From Candidatus Cloacimonetes bacterium HGW-Cloacimonetes-2 (GTDB lineage Bacteria > Cloacimonadota > Cloacimonadia > Cloacimonadales > Cloacimonadaceae), in contig PHBP01000005.1 of assembly GCA_002842035.1 (NCBI GenBank), forward strand, positions 62,001 through 126,000: a DNA stretch of 64,000 bases, in the 5' to 3' direction. The notes beneath the pieces are model-generated. The model made no database searches. It was given only the letters and a program-made list of their open reading frames with translations, and had not been told where the DNA came from. Below, piece after piece: positions 9,092 to 21,761 of this stretch; within the stretch, counting starts at the first letter, position 1, and every line of letters starts with the position of its first letter. The translations under genes and the position numbers were made by a program.

Positions 9092-9256
9092 GTGAAACGC
9101 AAGATCATCCAGGATTACAACCGCATCTGTCTGAAATGCACACGCAAGTGTAAACAACGCAAGGAAGTGCATATCCTCAGCTGTCCCCGCTATATCCCAA
9201 AGCCGGTGCAAATGGAGATCAAATTCGTCTTCCCTAAAACCCCAAAAAGCAAGTAA
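9092..9256 (+). CDS. Small zinc-ribbon-like protein (54 aa)
   Basis: A short open frame lies between the TPR-like gene and rsmD. It starts at GTG, one base after the upstream TGA, with AAGGA about 7 bp before it, and stops 9 bp before rsmD. The product is basic with cysteines spaced CLKCTRKC and a fourth at CPRYIP about 11 residues later, which looks like a small metal-binding ribbon. Packing, ribosome binding site and the conserved-looking cysteine pattern support a real gene. Function is unknown; nucleic-acid binding is plausible given the charge. Confidence 0.7.
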   Translation: MKRKIIQDYNRICLKCTRKCKQRKEVHILSCPRYIPKPVQMEIKFVFPKTPKSK

Positions 9257-9265
9257 GGCAGCGCA

Positions 9266-9811
9266 ATGCGCATCATTACAGGACGCTTCAAAGGGGTAAA
9301 GCTCTACACCGTGCCGGGAATCAGCACCCGTCCGACCACCGATTTCAACCGCGAGATCATCTTCTCTATGTATCCTGATTACAAAGGATTAAGAGTCCTG
9401 GATCTGTTTGCCGGAACAGGTTCTTTTGGCTTGGAAACGCTCTCCCGGGGTGCAGTTTGGGTGGACTTTGTGGAATTTGCCAATCCGGCGATCGGGACAC
9501 TGCTGCAAAATATCGAAAAGCTACGCTGTGGAGATGATTGTCATATTCATCGCCGCCGTGCGGAGCTATACCTCAAACAGACAGAAGAAAGCTACGACGT
9601 GATCTTCCTCGATCCTCCCTACAACAAGGGCTTGGTGGACAAATGCCTGGAGACCATTTTTGGCTCTTCTGTCCTGCGTCCGGATGGCATCGTGATCGCA
9701 GAACACTCTCCCAGAGAAGAGATTGACGCACGTTTCAGTAGCCTGATCACGGATCACAAAAAAGGCAAGACCACCTGTTTTACGGTGTTTGCCCCACTAA
9801 TTGAAGAATAG
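9266..9811 (+). CDS. rsmD: 16S rRNA (guanine966-N2)-methyltransferase RsmD
   Basis: This 181-residue SAM-dependent methyltransferase starts with the family's typical MRIITGRFKGVKL and RPTTDFNRE. It has the SAM loop LDLFAGTGSFGLE at about residues 46-58 and the catalytic DPPYN at about 117-121. Length matches RsmD of other bacteria. It methylates G966 of 16S rRNA in the 30S head. The stop codon overlaps no functional start: a TTG at 9801 inside its end is in frame with kamD, but a better kamD start lies downstream. Confidence 0.95.
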   Translation: MRIITGRFKGVKLYTVPGISTRPTTDFNREIIFSMYPDYKGLRVLDLFAGTGSFGLETLSRGAVWVDFVEFANPAIGTLLQNIEKLRCGDDCHIHRRRAELYLKQTEESYDVIFLDPPYNKGLVDKCLETIFGSSVLRPDGIVIAEHSPREEIDARFSSLITDHKKGKTTCFTVFAPLIEE

Positions 9812-9827
9812 AAATACAGGAGAATTT

Positions 9828-11384
9828 ATGCTAAAGCTCAATCTCCACGCGCAGACGGTAGAGCGTGCCCGCAAGGCAGCCGCCACGATCTGCAGCGGGT
9901 TTAGCTGGCTCTTTAACGATTATAGCACCCTCACGATTGAAAGAACCGTAGTACGGTTCCTGGGCATCGATGGTGCCACAGAAGATGGCAAGCCTCTGCC
10001 AAATCTTTTGGTGGAGCATCTGCAATCCCAGAATCTGATCTCCAGGGGAGCAGCTTATTGGATAGTCAATGCAATGCTTGCCAAAGATCTTACCGCTCAG
10101 CAGGTTGCCGATGCAGTAGCTGCCGGTGAGCTCGACTTGGGGGCAGTTCCGGCTCAGGATAATGACAGGGTCTTTGCTCTTTTGAGTGTACTTTCCGATG
10201 CCACCTTGCAGCATATCCGCAGTCAGAAGGCTCATCGCGAAGACAAGTTTGCCGCTTATGGCCCCAGACGTCAGCCTGCGATCTATGTAATCGTCGCAAC
10301 GGGAAACATCTACGAAGATGTCAAGCAAGCCCGGGCTGCTGCACGTGAAGGTGCCGATATCATCGCTGTGATCCGTTCCACTGCCCAGAGTCTGCTCGAT
10401 TATGTGCCTTATGGTGCTACTACAGAGGGCTTTGGCGGCACATTTGCCACTCAGGAAAACTTCCGTATTATGCGGGCTGCTCTAGATGAAGTAAGTGCCG
10501 AAGAAAAGCGCTATATCAGCCTTACAAATTATGCCAGCGGACTCTGTATGCCGGAGATTGCCGCGATGGGAGCTCTCGAACGCCTCGATCTGATGCTCAA
10601 TGACGCTATGTACGGCATACTCTTCCGTGATATCAATCCCAAACGCACCCTGCTGGATCAGTACTTTGCCAGGATGATCAATGCTTTTGCCGGGATCGAG
10701 ATTCAGACCGGAGAAGATAATTATCTCACTACCAGCGATGCCATCGAGAAGGCTTATACAGTGACAGCTTCCCAGCTTCTCAACGAGCAGTTTGCCCTCT
10801 TATCAGGGATCAAGCCCGATAAGATGGGGCTCGGACACGCTTACGAGATCAATCCGGAGATCGAGAACAGCTTTTCTTATGAACTGGCACACGCTCTGCT
10901 AACTAAGACCCTCTTCCCCGCCTCTCCTGTGAAGTATATGCCGCCTACCAAGTTTGCCAGCGGTAATATCTTCAAAACTCACCTGATGGATGCGATGTTC
11001 AATTTCATCGGACAGCTTACCGGACAGGGAGTGCAACTGCTGGGTATGATGACGGAAGCGATCCACACTCCGCACATTGCCGATCGTTCACTGGCTATCG
11101 AGAATGCCCAATACATCTTTACAGCGGTCAAAAATCTGGGCGAAGAGCTCTGTCTGGCGGAAAACAGCTTCATCAATACCCGCGCCAATACAGTCCTGCA
11201 AGAAGCAGCGGAATTCCTCGAGAGAGTGGAGCGCGAAGGCCTCTTCTCAGCTATGGCAAAGGGTGAATTTGCCGATATCAAGCGTCCGGAAAACGGAGGT
11301 AAGGGCTTGTCGGGAGTCTTCCGCAAGGCAGATGACTATTACAATCCCTTCCTGGACAAGATGAAAGCGGAATTGGAGTTATGA
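9828..11384 (+). CDS. kamD: D-lysine 5,6-aminomutase alpha subunit
   Basis: The 518-residue protein matches the large subunit of the adenosylcobalamin- and PLP-dependent D-lysine/beta-lysine 5,6-aminomutase. Characteristic stretches include YVPYGATTEGFGGTFATQEN (about 190-209) and the TIM-barrel core that carries AdoCbl and PLP with KamE. The enzyme moves the terminal amino group from C6 to C5 in lysine fermentation to acetate and butyrate. ATG 9828 has AGGAG 6 bp upstream and gives the expected N-terminus (MLKLNLHAQTV). Its TGA overlaps the kamE ATG (ATGA), as for obligate subunit partners. The other lysine fermentation genes (kamA, kdd, kce) are not in this window. Confidence 0.95.
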   Translation: MLKLNLHAQTVERARKAAATICSGFSWLFNDYSTLTIERTVVRFLGIDGATEDGKPLPNLLVEHLQSQNLISRGAAYWIVNAMLAKDLTAQQVADAVAAGELDLGAVPAQDNDRVFALLSVLSDATLQHIRSQKAHREDKFAAYGPRRQPAIYVIVATGNIYEDVKQARAAAREGADIIAVIRSTAQSLLDYVPYGATTEGFGGTFATQENFRIMRAALDEVSAEEKRYISLTNYASGLCMPEIAAMGALERLDLMLNDAMYGILFRDINPKRTLLDQYFARMINAFAGIEIQTGEDNYLTTSDAIEKAYTVTASQLLNEQFALLSGIKPDKMGLGHAYEINPEIENSFSYELAHALLTKTLFPASPVKYMPPTKFASGNIFKTHLMDAMFNFIGQLTGQGVQLLGMMTEAIHTPHIADRSLAIENAQYIFTAVKNLGEELCLAENSFINTRANTVLQEAAEFLERVEREGLFSAMAKGEFADIKRPENGGKGLSGVFRKADDYYNPFLDKMKAELEL

Positions 11385-12123
11385 TGAAAAAGGAACTAAT
11401 CCGCCCTTACGGGGATACCTTAAACGATGGCAAGATGCAGATTTCCTTTAGCTTGCCGATGCCTCCCACCGAAGCAGGCAAGGAAGCTGCCCGCCTCGTC
11501 CTCAAGCAGATGGGCTTTGAAGACATCGAGATATGTGGGATGCGAGACCTGCGCGAAGGCTTTACCCAGTTTATCGCCTATGCCGTCTGCGGAGCAGCAG
11601 TCGATCCTTCCCAGATCAAGGTCAAAACAGTCGATACACCTGTGATGGATATGGACACCACAGACGAGTATATCTCGGAGCATATTGGCAGAGAAATCAC
11701 CGTCGTGGGTGCTTGCATCGAGAGTGACGCTCATACGGTCGGTATTGATGCCATTATGAATATGAAAGGTTACAACCACCGTTACGGACTGGAGCGTTAC
11801 CAATATATCAACGCGATCAATCTGGGAGCGCAGGTGCCTTCCGAGGAACTGCTCCGGGTAGCCCGCGAAGAGAAAGCCGATGCTATTCTGGTATCTCAGA
11901 TAGTAACGCAAAAGAACATCCATATCAAGAATTTAACCCGCCTGATCGAGCTTGCCGAAGCAGAGAACCTGCGTGACAAGATGCTCTTTATCTGCGGTGG
12001 ACCAAGGATTTCCCACGAACTGGCGATAGAGCTGGGTTATGACGCCGGCTTTGGCACCGGGAGCTATTCCACGGATGTAGCCAGCTTCATCGCTATCAGC
12101 CTCGCTGATAGAAAGGCAAGGCA

Positions 12124-12127
<4 letters not shown>
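11381..12127 (+). CDS. kamE: D-lysine 5,6-aminomutase beta subunit (B12-binding)
   Basis: This 248-residue subunit carries the Rossmann-like cobalamin-binding domain with the base-off DxHxxG motif at DAHTVGID (about residues 116-123; the His is the expected lower cobalt ligand), followed by the MNMKGYNHRYGLERY region. In the characterised clostridial enzyme the PLP-binding lysine lies in this subunit. Two adjacent ATGs (11381, 11384) could start it; the first overlaps the kamD stop. The end overlaps rseP by four bases (TTGA), so the lysine genes are embedded in a housekeeping operon. Confidence 0.95.
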
Positions 12128-15892
<3,765 letters not shown>

Positions 15893-16416
15893 GAGAGCTA
15901 ATCCTTCTGTTCACTGGTTTCTGTTCACTGTTCACGGCGCTTTGCGCCTGGCTCGAAGAGCAGATCTCACCACCTCTTGTTACTCGTCATTGCTCTTAGC
16001 GCTTTCTCCCTGCTTGAATCCACTGGAGATCCCCTAGTGATCCCCTAGTGGCGACAAGGGGATCTCCAGATCAGTGCCGATGAATTACCATAGATTTCAA
16101 AGGGGAAGAGAATGACAATGATTATATGAGGAAGGAGGTCTTCCACCTCAGAGCCCAGTACAGAGTTTCAGGGACAGAGAGCCTGATATTAAACTAAAGA
16201 AAGCCCTGTAATCCGGCTTCCAGTGGAAAGACTCCGCCGGGACGGGGCTAGAAAGTCCTTGACAGAATCAGCCCGGGCGAGAGCTTGGATTCATACATTG
16301 ATGGCAAATAACAATCCAACTGATCTTCCCCACAGGAAGCTTTGGCTCAAATACCCTTACCATACTATTGGTAAACCCATATTACACAATGTAATAAATC
16401 ACTGGGAGCAGTACTT
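15893..16416. other. Intergenic region: degenerate repeats, array B, promoter-like box
   Basis: No convincing gene is present. Degenerate GTTCACT-type repeats (15908-15935) lead into a GGCGC-TTT-GCGCC hairpin and CTGGCTCGAAGAGC (15935-15963), the same combination as near 3400. The 11-bp array B follows at 16011-16098, then a purine tract. TCCTTGACA at about 16256 resembles a -35 box. A small palindrome ATTACA-CAA-TGTAAT occurs near 16382. A 65-codon frame at 16223-16420 has no ribosome binding site and no recognisable product. Confidence 0.5.
16011..16098. repeat. 11-bp phased array, locus B (eight units)
   Basis: Eight units in strict 11-bp phase: TGCTTGAATCC, ACTGGAGATCC, CCTAGTGATCC, CCTAGTGGCGA, CAAGGGGATCT, CCAGATCAGTG, CCGATGAATTA, CCATAGATTTC, then AAAGGGGAAGA. 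It aligns with loci A and E but has one unit fewer left of the dyad, that is, a clean 11-bp contraction. GGAGATCCCCT pairs with the AGGGGATCTCC across the centre. Confidence 0.85.
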
Positions 16417-17268
16417 ATGATCAAATCTATGGGACGTCTCAACATAGACGACTACAAACTGATGGATGCGCATGTTGAGAAGATCTTCAAGAATCTGGAC
16501 AAAGGCAAGACAGCACTGGCAAAGAAGCAGATCCTCGAGCTGGGAAACACACCCAATTATTTCGTGAGAGAAGAGCTCGGCAAGCGTCTGGCGCCATACA
16601 ACGGCGAAGGCGAATTGGATCTGATCATCTCGGAGATGCTGGAAGATCACTTTTACGGAGTCAGAGCGACTGCTCTGTTTTATATCTATTACAAACGTCA
16701 GGACACCCCGGAAGTGATCATCAAGACTTTGGAAAAGACCTATGAGACAGTGCCCTGGGAATCTGAAACTATCTGCTTTGAAATGTGGAAACGAGCTCCC
16801 GAAGTAATGAAAGAATATATGCCTTATTGGGCTGAATCGGATAACGAGAAAAAACGGGCAATGTCTATGCACGGAATGGAAAACATCGCCAGCAAGAATC
16901 CCCAATACGTCCTGACCTTTGTTTCAAGGCTGCTGGATGACGATGGGGAAGAAGTGCAAAAGAAGATCAGCCACATCCTGACCCAAGTGGCACGCACCCG
17001 CCCCCTCCAATGCTATACAAATGTACGCCGCTGGCTGGTTGATGCCGATGAACAGCGGGTTCGCACCATCTGGCAGACTATGAAGAAACTCGCCAATATC
17101 CTTAGTCAGCGTTCCAAGCGCGACAAATCAAACGACTTTATCAATATCACCCAAAAGACCATTGCCGACTGGCGCCAGGATTCCAATCCCAAGGTCCAGC
17201 AGATGGGGCACAGGCTGCATCAGATCGTCGGAAAGAGTGCCAAGCCCGATGCAAGAGCGTCTCGATAA
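16417..17268 (+). CDS. HEAT-repeat protein, DNA alkylation repair (AlkC/AlkD)-like
   Basis: This 283-residue, all-helical protein consists of repeated amphipathic helix pairs resembling HEAT-like repeats (ILELGNTPNYFVREELGKRL; MLEDHFYGVRATALFYIYY; LLDDDGEEVQKKISHIL). The layout is like AlkC/AlkD DNA glycosylase relatives. No unique catalytic signature is visible, so the enzymatic call is tentative. A second relative lies two genes downstream. The start has GGGAG about 9 bp upstream; an in-frame ATG at 16429 is also possible. Its last 20 bases overlap the methyltransferase gene. Confidence 0.7.
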   Translation: MIKSMGRLNIDDYKLMDAHVEKIFKNLDKGKTALAKKQILELGNTPNYFVREELGKRLAPYNGEGELDLIISEMLEDHFYGVRATALFYIYYKRQDTPEVIIKTLEKTYETVPWESETICFEMWKRAPEVMKEYMPYWAESDNEKKRAMSMHGMENIASKNPQYVLTFVSRLLDDDGEEVQKKISHILTQVARTRPLQCYTNVRRWLVDADEQRVRTIWQTMKKLANILSQRSKRDKSNDFINITQKTIADWRQDSNPKVQQMGHRLHQIVGKSAKPDARASR

Positions 17269-17971
17269 TATCTTTATCATCATGGTGGAGCCGGTTTACG
17301 CCGGAAACGTGGGCTCCGTTGCCCGCTTGATGAACAACTTTTCCCTGAAGAATATGCGGATCGTAGGCAGCATCCCGCAAAAGAACGACTTTTATCTGGC
17401 AGTGCATTCAGAAGATATACTCACCGAGGCGCAGACTTTTCCTGATCTCGCTTCCGCGGTGGCTGATCTGGACAGGGTCATAGCGTTTTCCCGCCGGGTT
17501 GGCAAGACCAAGCCGATTGATTATAGTCCTCGCGAAATGGGCAGCTATGTTGCCGAGATCCCTCATCTGAAGACAGGGCTTGTCTTTGGCAGAGAGACTT
17601 ATGGGCTTACCGACGACGAGGCAGATCTCTGTCCTCTGAGGTGTCATATCCCCGCCAATCCTGCCTTTCCTTCGTTTAATCTGGCTCAGGCTGTAGCGAT
17701 TGCCTCTTGGGAAATCTATAGCGCCGGAGTCCCTGCCAGACAGATCGAAGCAGCAGTTCCCGGAATTGAGCTTGACAAGATCAAGGCATATATGCTGGAT
17801 GTAATGCAGGAGATCGGGTTCTTTCGCTCGTATGAAAGCACCAATTGGGAGCACTTTCTTTCCCGGATGCTGAGCCAATTGAATCCATCAGCAGAAATGC
17901 TATACCGGTTTCGGCAGATGTTCAACCGGTTTCACGTCTTGGTCAAAGGCAAAGGCAAGGGATACGACTGA
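17249..17971 (+). CDS. SPOUT (TrmH/TrmJ-type) RNA methyltransferase
   Basis: This is a SPOUT-class RNA 2'-O-methyltransferase of 240 residues. Motifs: IIMVEPVYAGNVGSVARLMN near the N-terminus (motif 1), LVFGRETYGLTDDE (motif 2) and IPANPAFPSFNLAQAVAIA (motif 3, the knot). The arrangement resembles TrmJ, which methylates tRNA position 32, but the target cannot be read here. The frame is open upstream to 17162, but ATG 17249 is chosen because the family motif starts just after it; this leaves a 20-bp overlap with the upstream HEAT gene. Confidence 0.9.
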   Translation: MQERLDNIFIIMVEPVYAGNVGSVARLMNNFSLKNMRIVGSIPQKNDFYLAVHSEDILTEAQTFPDLASAVADLDRVIAFSRRVGKTKPIDYSPREMGSYVAEIPHLKTGLVFGRETYGLTDDEADLCPLRCHIPANPAFPSFNLAQAVAIASWEIYSAGVPARQIEAAVPGIELDKIKAYMLDVMQEIGFFRSYESTNWEHFLSRMLSQLNPSAEMLYRFRQMFNRFHVLVKGKGKGYD

Positions 17972-18009
17972 GCAAGCCTCCTGATCTCCACTAAATAGAG
18001 GAGTTCGCC

Positions 18010-19017
18010 ATGGAAGAGAACCGCTACAAAGAGATATACAAGTATTGCGAACACTATTTCTTTGAATACGAGAATCCCGATCTGGCAATACGCAATGCAC
18101 GTTACTTTACCGAGGGCTACGACGCCTACGGGCTGGATGAAGAGCAATTGCGCACCCTGAAATACAATGTCCTGGATAAATTTGAGCCCACCATCATAGA
18201 AATCGGAGAGCTGGGCGCTCCCTTCTTCCGCACCGGAAAATACGAATTTGGCTCTCTTGCCATTTTGCTCCTGAAGAAATTCCGTCCCCGCTTTTGTGCG
18301 GAACTCTTTCCCCTGATCAAAGAATGGCTGGATAATGGAGTGGAAAACTGGGCTCATACGGACGTTATCAGCACAAAGCTGACACCTGTATTTCTGGAGC
18401 TCAAGCTGGTAGAACTGGATGCCTTTGCAGATTGGCGATTGTCTTCCAGCAAGTGGACCCGCAGAGCAGTACCGGTAACGATGATCTGGCTGCGCGAAAC
18501 TGCTGATCCCAAGGAACTCCTGGACTTTATAGAGCCGATGATGCAGGATCAGGAAAAGGTCGTGCAGCAAGGACTGGGCTGGTTCTTGCGCAAGCTCTGG
18601 AGCATACATCCCGAAGAAGTGGAAGAATTCCTGGAACGCTTTAGCCAGACTGCTCCCCGCCTGATTATCCAGCACGCCACCGAAAAGATGAGCAAGGAAA
18701 AGAAGAAACGCTTTATCAAAGAGCACGTCAACCGTCCAAAAGGTCCAGCAAACCAGGCTCGTCCGCAACAAAGGAACAAACCAGCTCATCAAAAGAATCG
18801 AAACAACCCACCCAAAGACAATCAAGGCTACAAGCATCGCCGGGATAACCACGGCAACACTGCAGAGGGACACGCCAGACCGGATAATCCCAATAGAAGC
18901 CACCAGTCTCGCCCCAAACCCAGTAATCCCAATAAACCTGACAATTCGAAAAAGCCAAACCATCCCAATAAAACAGGCAAACCACGACCCAAACCCAATT
19001 CACAGAGGGATCAATGA
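18010..19017 (+). CDS. AlkD-like DNA alkylation repair protein with Pro/Asn/Lys-rich tail
   Basis: The first 235 residues are HEAT-like helices with AlkD-family features (NWAHTDVISTKLTPVFLE near 117-134; SSSKWTRRAVPVTMIWLRE near 145-163). AlkD relatives excise bulky cationic lesions such as N3- and N7-alkylpurines. The last 100 residues form a low-complexity, basic, probably disordered tail rich in Pro, Asn, Lys, Arg and Gln, unusual for the family and possibly a DNA- or RNA-binding extension. GAGGAG precedes the ATG. The stop overlaps the C25 peptidase start (ATGA). Confidence 0.82.
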   Translation: MEENRYKEIYKYCEHYFFEYENPDLAIRNARYFTEGYDAYGLDEEQLRTLKYNVLDKFEPTIIEIGELGAPFFRTGKYEFGSLAILLLKKFRPRFCAELFPLIKEWLDNGVENWAHTDVISTKLTPVFLELKLVELDAFADWRLSSSKWTRRAVPVTMIWLRETADPKELLDFIEPMMQDQEKVVQQGLGWFLRKLWSIHPEEVEEFLERFSQTAPRLIIQHATEKMSKEKKKRFIKEHVNRPKGPANQARPQQRNKPAHQKNRNNPPKDNQGYKHRRDNHGNTAEGHARPDNPNRSHQSRPKPSNPNKPDNSKKPNHPNKTGKPRPKPNSQRDQ

Positions 19018-21761
19018 AGAAGCTAATACTCACCACACTTTTACTCATACCTCTACTGCTTGCGGCAGCTAATCTGAGCCTCAATCTCCGCCTCGAGGCA
19101 CCTCGCACTTTGGACGAAGAACAGCTACAAGAGAACGGATATGGCTTCCTGAGCGCTCCCGGCTATCCCCGGCTACCCTATAAAACAGTCAATATCCTGC
19201 TGCCCGGTGGTTCTGAAATTATCTCTCAATCAGCAGCATTAAGCAGCCATACCAGGCTTGCCGGAGATGCTCCCCAGATCAATCAAGCCTTTAGTTCCGG
19301 TGACCAGATACTATCCCGCGAGGGTAGCTATCAACCTCAGGAAAGAGTCGTATGCCTCGGGATGAAGCGTTGGGGAGAGCTAAGCTATCTCAGCTACCGC
19401 GTGATCCCTGCAGACTTTCGGGATGGTGCCTGGAACTGGCAAACTCAGCTATCCGTCAATATCGACTACAGCGATCCTGCAAAAGCTCCTGCCAAGCTTC
19501 CGCCAACTTTTTCCGACCGAGCTTTCTTCGCCAATCCGGAAGCGCTATCCCGCTGGTATGACAGCTCAAGACCACGCCTGGAAAACTACCTGATCATCTC
19601 CAATGCAGCGTCGCTTACTGCCGCGCAGAGCCTCCTCACTTACCGCGACAGTCAGTTTGATGTCTTCACAAAAGACATCGCAGAAATCCTGGTACAGTAT
19701 CCCGGGGCAAATCCGGCTGAGAAAGTGCGCAACTACCTGATAGAGCAAAACAGCCTCTTTCCATTCAAATACCTGCTTTTAATCGGAGACGTGGACGTCG
19801 TGCCCACCGCATATCTCAATCCCCAGCCCAATGGCGGCGAGACCGTGCCTTCTGACTTTTATTACAGTGATCTCAGCTCGGTCTGGGATACCGACAACGA
19901 CGGACGCCTGGGCGAGTATTACTCCCAAATGGGGGAGGAGGACTGGCTGGTTGATTACACTCCAGAGTGCTTTGTGGGGCGCATATCAAGCAATAACAGC
20001 GCTGAAATCTCCGCTATCTGTGATCGCATCGTGGCTTTTGAACAGACCAATGCTCCCTGGAAGCGCAAAGCCCTGCTTCCGGCGGCTTATCTGAACTATC
20101 ACGACGAGCCCGAACTGGGCTTTTTGCAGACCGATGGCGCAGGCTTTGTGGAGTATCTCAAAGCTACTGTATTGCAAGACTATCAGACCTTCTCAATGTA
20201 CGAGCAGGAAGGCTTTATCCCCTCCTATCCCGGAGATCTGCCCCTCAATTATGATGCCCTCAAAAACAAGCTCAGTACCGAAAGCTGGGGCATCTTGAAT
20301 TGGAGTGCTCACGGTAGCGCCACCTCCAGTTCACGCAGGGTGTGGGTAAATGACATCGACGGCAATAATCTGCCCGATAGCTGGGAGATGGAATGGATGA
20401 GTATGGTAAACCGCCAGAGCTTCAACAACCTCTCAAACACCGATGGCACAGTGCTTTTTGCCGCATCTTGCAACAACGGTATGCTGGATGGACAAGATGT
20501 CTCGCTGGGTGAATACAGCCTGATCAAAAAGACGGTTGCCTCTCTCGCTGCGACCCGTACCGGATGGTACAAGATCGGCTGGCGCAATGCCGGCTGGGGC
20601 GGACTCTCTTCATACAATTACCACTGGCTGGAAAACTATGCTGCAAATGGCTTTAGCGTTGGTGCAGCGCACGGCTTTACAAATCTTCTGCACACCCAGA
20701 TCTACCTCTTTGGCGATCCGGTCGATTCCGATGGCATCATCTATCCGGAGCTGCAAAACATCTATACTTATATGCTTTTTGGCGATCCTGCTATAGGCTA
20801 TAGCGGCAGTGCATCTATGCCTGAACATAGCTTCCTGATCTACGAACCCACTGGCGACAGTGCTTACCGCCTGCAAAGCGCGCTCCACGCAATGGAGACT
20901 GCTCACGAGAGTTTAAACGATATAAACGTAGTAATTACAGACGTCCTGATCCCGGTGGGAGCTTACAATCCGGAGAGTTATCTGGATCAGTTCGATGCCA
21001 TTTTCTGCCTCTTTGCAGAGCCCTCAGAGCCACATTTTATCATCCCCTTCACGGATGAATACAACCAGCTTGATAGCTACCTTGCGGGTGGCGGCAAGCT
21101 TTATTTGGAAGGTCCCGGAGATTGGGGTGCGCTGGATGGCTTCTTTAGCCGATTCCGGATGCATCAGCCGCTCAATACGATCGTCCCGATCGAGGGCATC
21201 AACGCTGAAGTAACCGGCAATCCCAACTGGAGCTACACCGGTGAAGAGCTGGTATCTCCCTTTATAGCCCTTCCCGGAGGCACTCCGCTCTTTATGACCA
21301 CAGGTGAAACCCCCTGGCAGATCGGGGTCTATACACCTTCAACCACCGGTGATATCCGCACCATCGGCAGCCTCTTCCGCCTTGCCAATGTCGAAGATGG
21401 CAGTAGCACTTACCAGCAAATGGTCGAACTCATCGTTGATTACCTGCTCTTTGGCGGAGCAGTGAGCACGAACGACCTCGTGCAACAGCCGCAAAGCCTG
21501 AAGATTTGGCCCAATCCCTTTAATCCCAGCACTACCATCAGCTTTGATCTGGCAGGAGAATCTCCTGTCACTATCGGGATCTACAACCTGCGCGGACAGC
21601 AAGTCTATAGCATCAATGAGCCCAATCTGCCTGCCGGAACTCACAGCATTGCCTTCCGTGGACAAGACCAGAACGGCAGCAACCTGCCCTCAGGAATCTA
21701 CTTCATCAGGCTGCAAAGCAAGCAGGGAATGCAAAGCAGGAAGCTTATATTACTGAAGTGA
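19014..21761 (+). CDS. Secreted gingipain-like C25 cysteine peptidase
   Basis: The 915-residue protein has a signal peptide (MKKLILTTLLLIPLLLAAA), an N-terminal beta pro-region (to about 180) and a C25 catalytic region with LLLIGDVDVVPT (about 255), the catalytic His in WSAHGSA (H433) and Cys in FAASCNNG (C486). A beta domain follows, then a type IX-style sorting domain (IWPNPFNPSTTISFDL, GIYFIRLQSK, KLILLK). It is likely exported and surface-bound, feeding peptide fermentation. Its gene overlaps the AlkD-like gene, so shared transcription is likely although the functions differ. Confidence 0.9.
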   Translation: MKKLILTTLLLIPLLLAAANLSLNLRLEAPRTLDEEQLQENGYGFLSAPGYPRLPYKTVNILLPGGSEIISQSAALSSHTRLAGDAPQINQAFSSGDQILSREGSYQPQERVVCLGMKRWGELSYLSYRVIPADFRDGAWNWQTQLSVNIDYSDPAKAPAKLPPTFSDRAFFANPEALSRWYDSSRPRLENYLIISNAASLTAAQSLLTYRDSQFDVFTKDIAEILVQYPGANPAEKVRNYLIEQNSLFPFKYLLLIGDVDVVPTAYLNPQPNGGETVPSDFYYSDLSSVWDTDNDGRLGEYYSQMGEEDWLVDYTPECFVGRISSNNSAEISAICDRIVAFEQTNAPWKRKALLPAAYLNYHDEPELGFLQTDGAGFVEYLKATVLQDYQTFSMYEQEGFIPSYPGDLPLNYDALKNKLSTESWGILNWSAHGSATSSSRRVWVNDIDGNNLPDSWEMEWMSMVNRQSFNNLSNTDGTVLFAASCNNGMLDGQDVSLGEYSLIKKTVASLAATRTGWYKIGWRNAGWGGLSSYNYHWLENYAANGFSVGAAHGFTNLLHTQIYLFGDPVDSDGIIYPELQNIYTYMLFGDPAIGYSGSASMPEHSFLIYEPTGDSAYRLQSALHAMETAHESLNDINVVITDVLIPVGAYNPESYLDQFDAIFCLFAEPSEPHFIIPFTDEYNQLDSYLAGGGKLYLEGPGDWGALDGFFSRFRMHQPLNTIVPIEGINAEVTGNPNWSYTGEELVSPFIALPGGTPLFMTTGETPWQIGVYTPSTTGDIRTIGSLFRLANVEDGSSTYQQMVELIVDYLLFGGAVSTNDLVQQPQSLKIWPNPFNPSTTISFDLAGESPVTIGIYNLRGQQVYSINEPNLPAGTHSIAFRGQDQNGSNLPSGIYFIRLQSKQGMQSRKLILLK

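Noticed and set aside
9092-9256. Treating this frame as untranslated spacer between the upstream gene and rsmD
   Set aside because: Ribosome site, cysteine pattern and exact packing make a small gene the better reading.
9801-9827. TTG start for kamD inside the end of rsmD
   Set aside because: ATG 9828 has AGGAG upstream and matches the family N-terminus.
16223-16420. 65-codon frame before the HEAT protein gene
   Set aside because: No ribosome site, no recognisable product, and it overlaps promoter-like sequence and the next start.
17932-18963. 343-codon hydrophobic-looking minus-strand frame
   Set aside because: Antisense to the AlkD-like gene; the hydrophobicity results from the complement of the Pro/Asn/Lys-rich tail and helical repeats.
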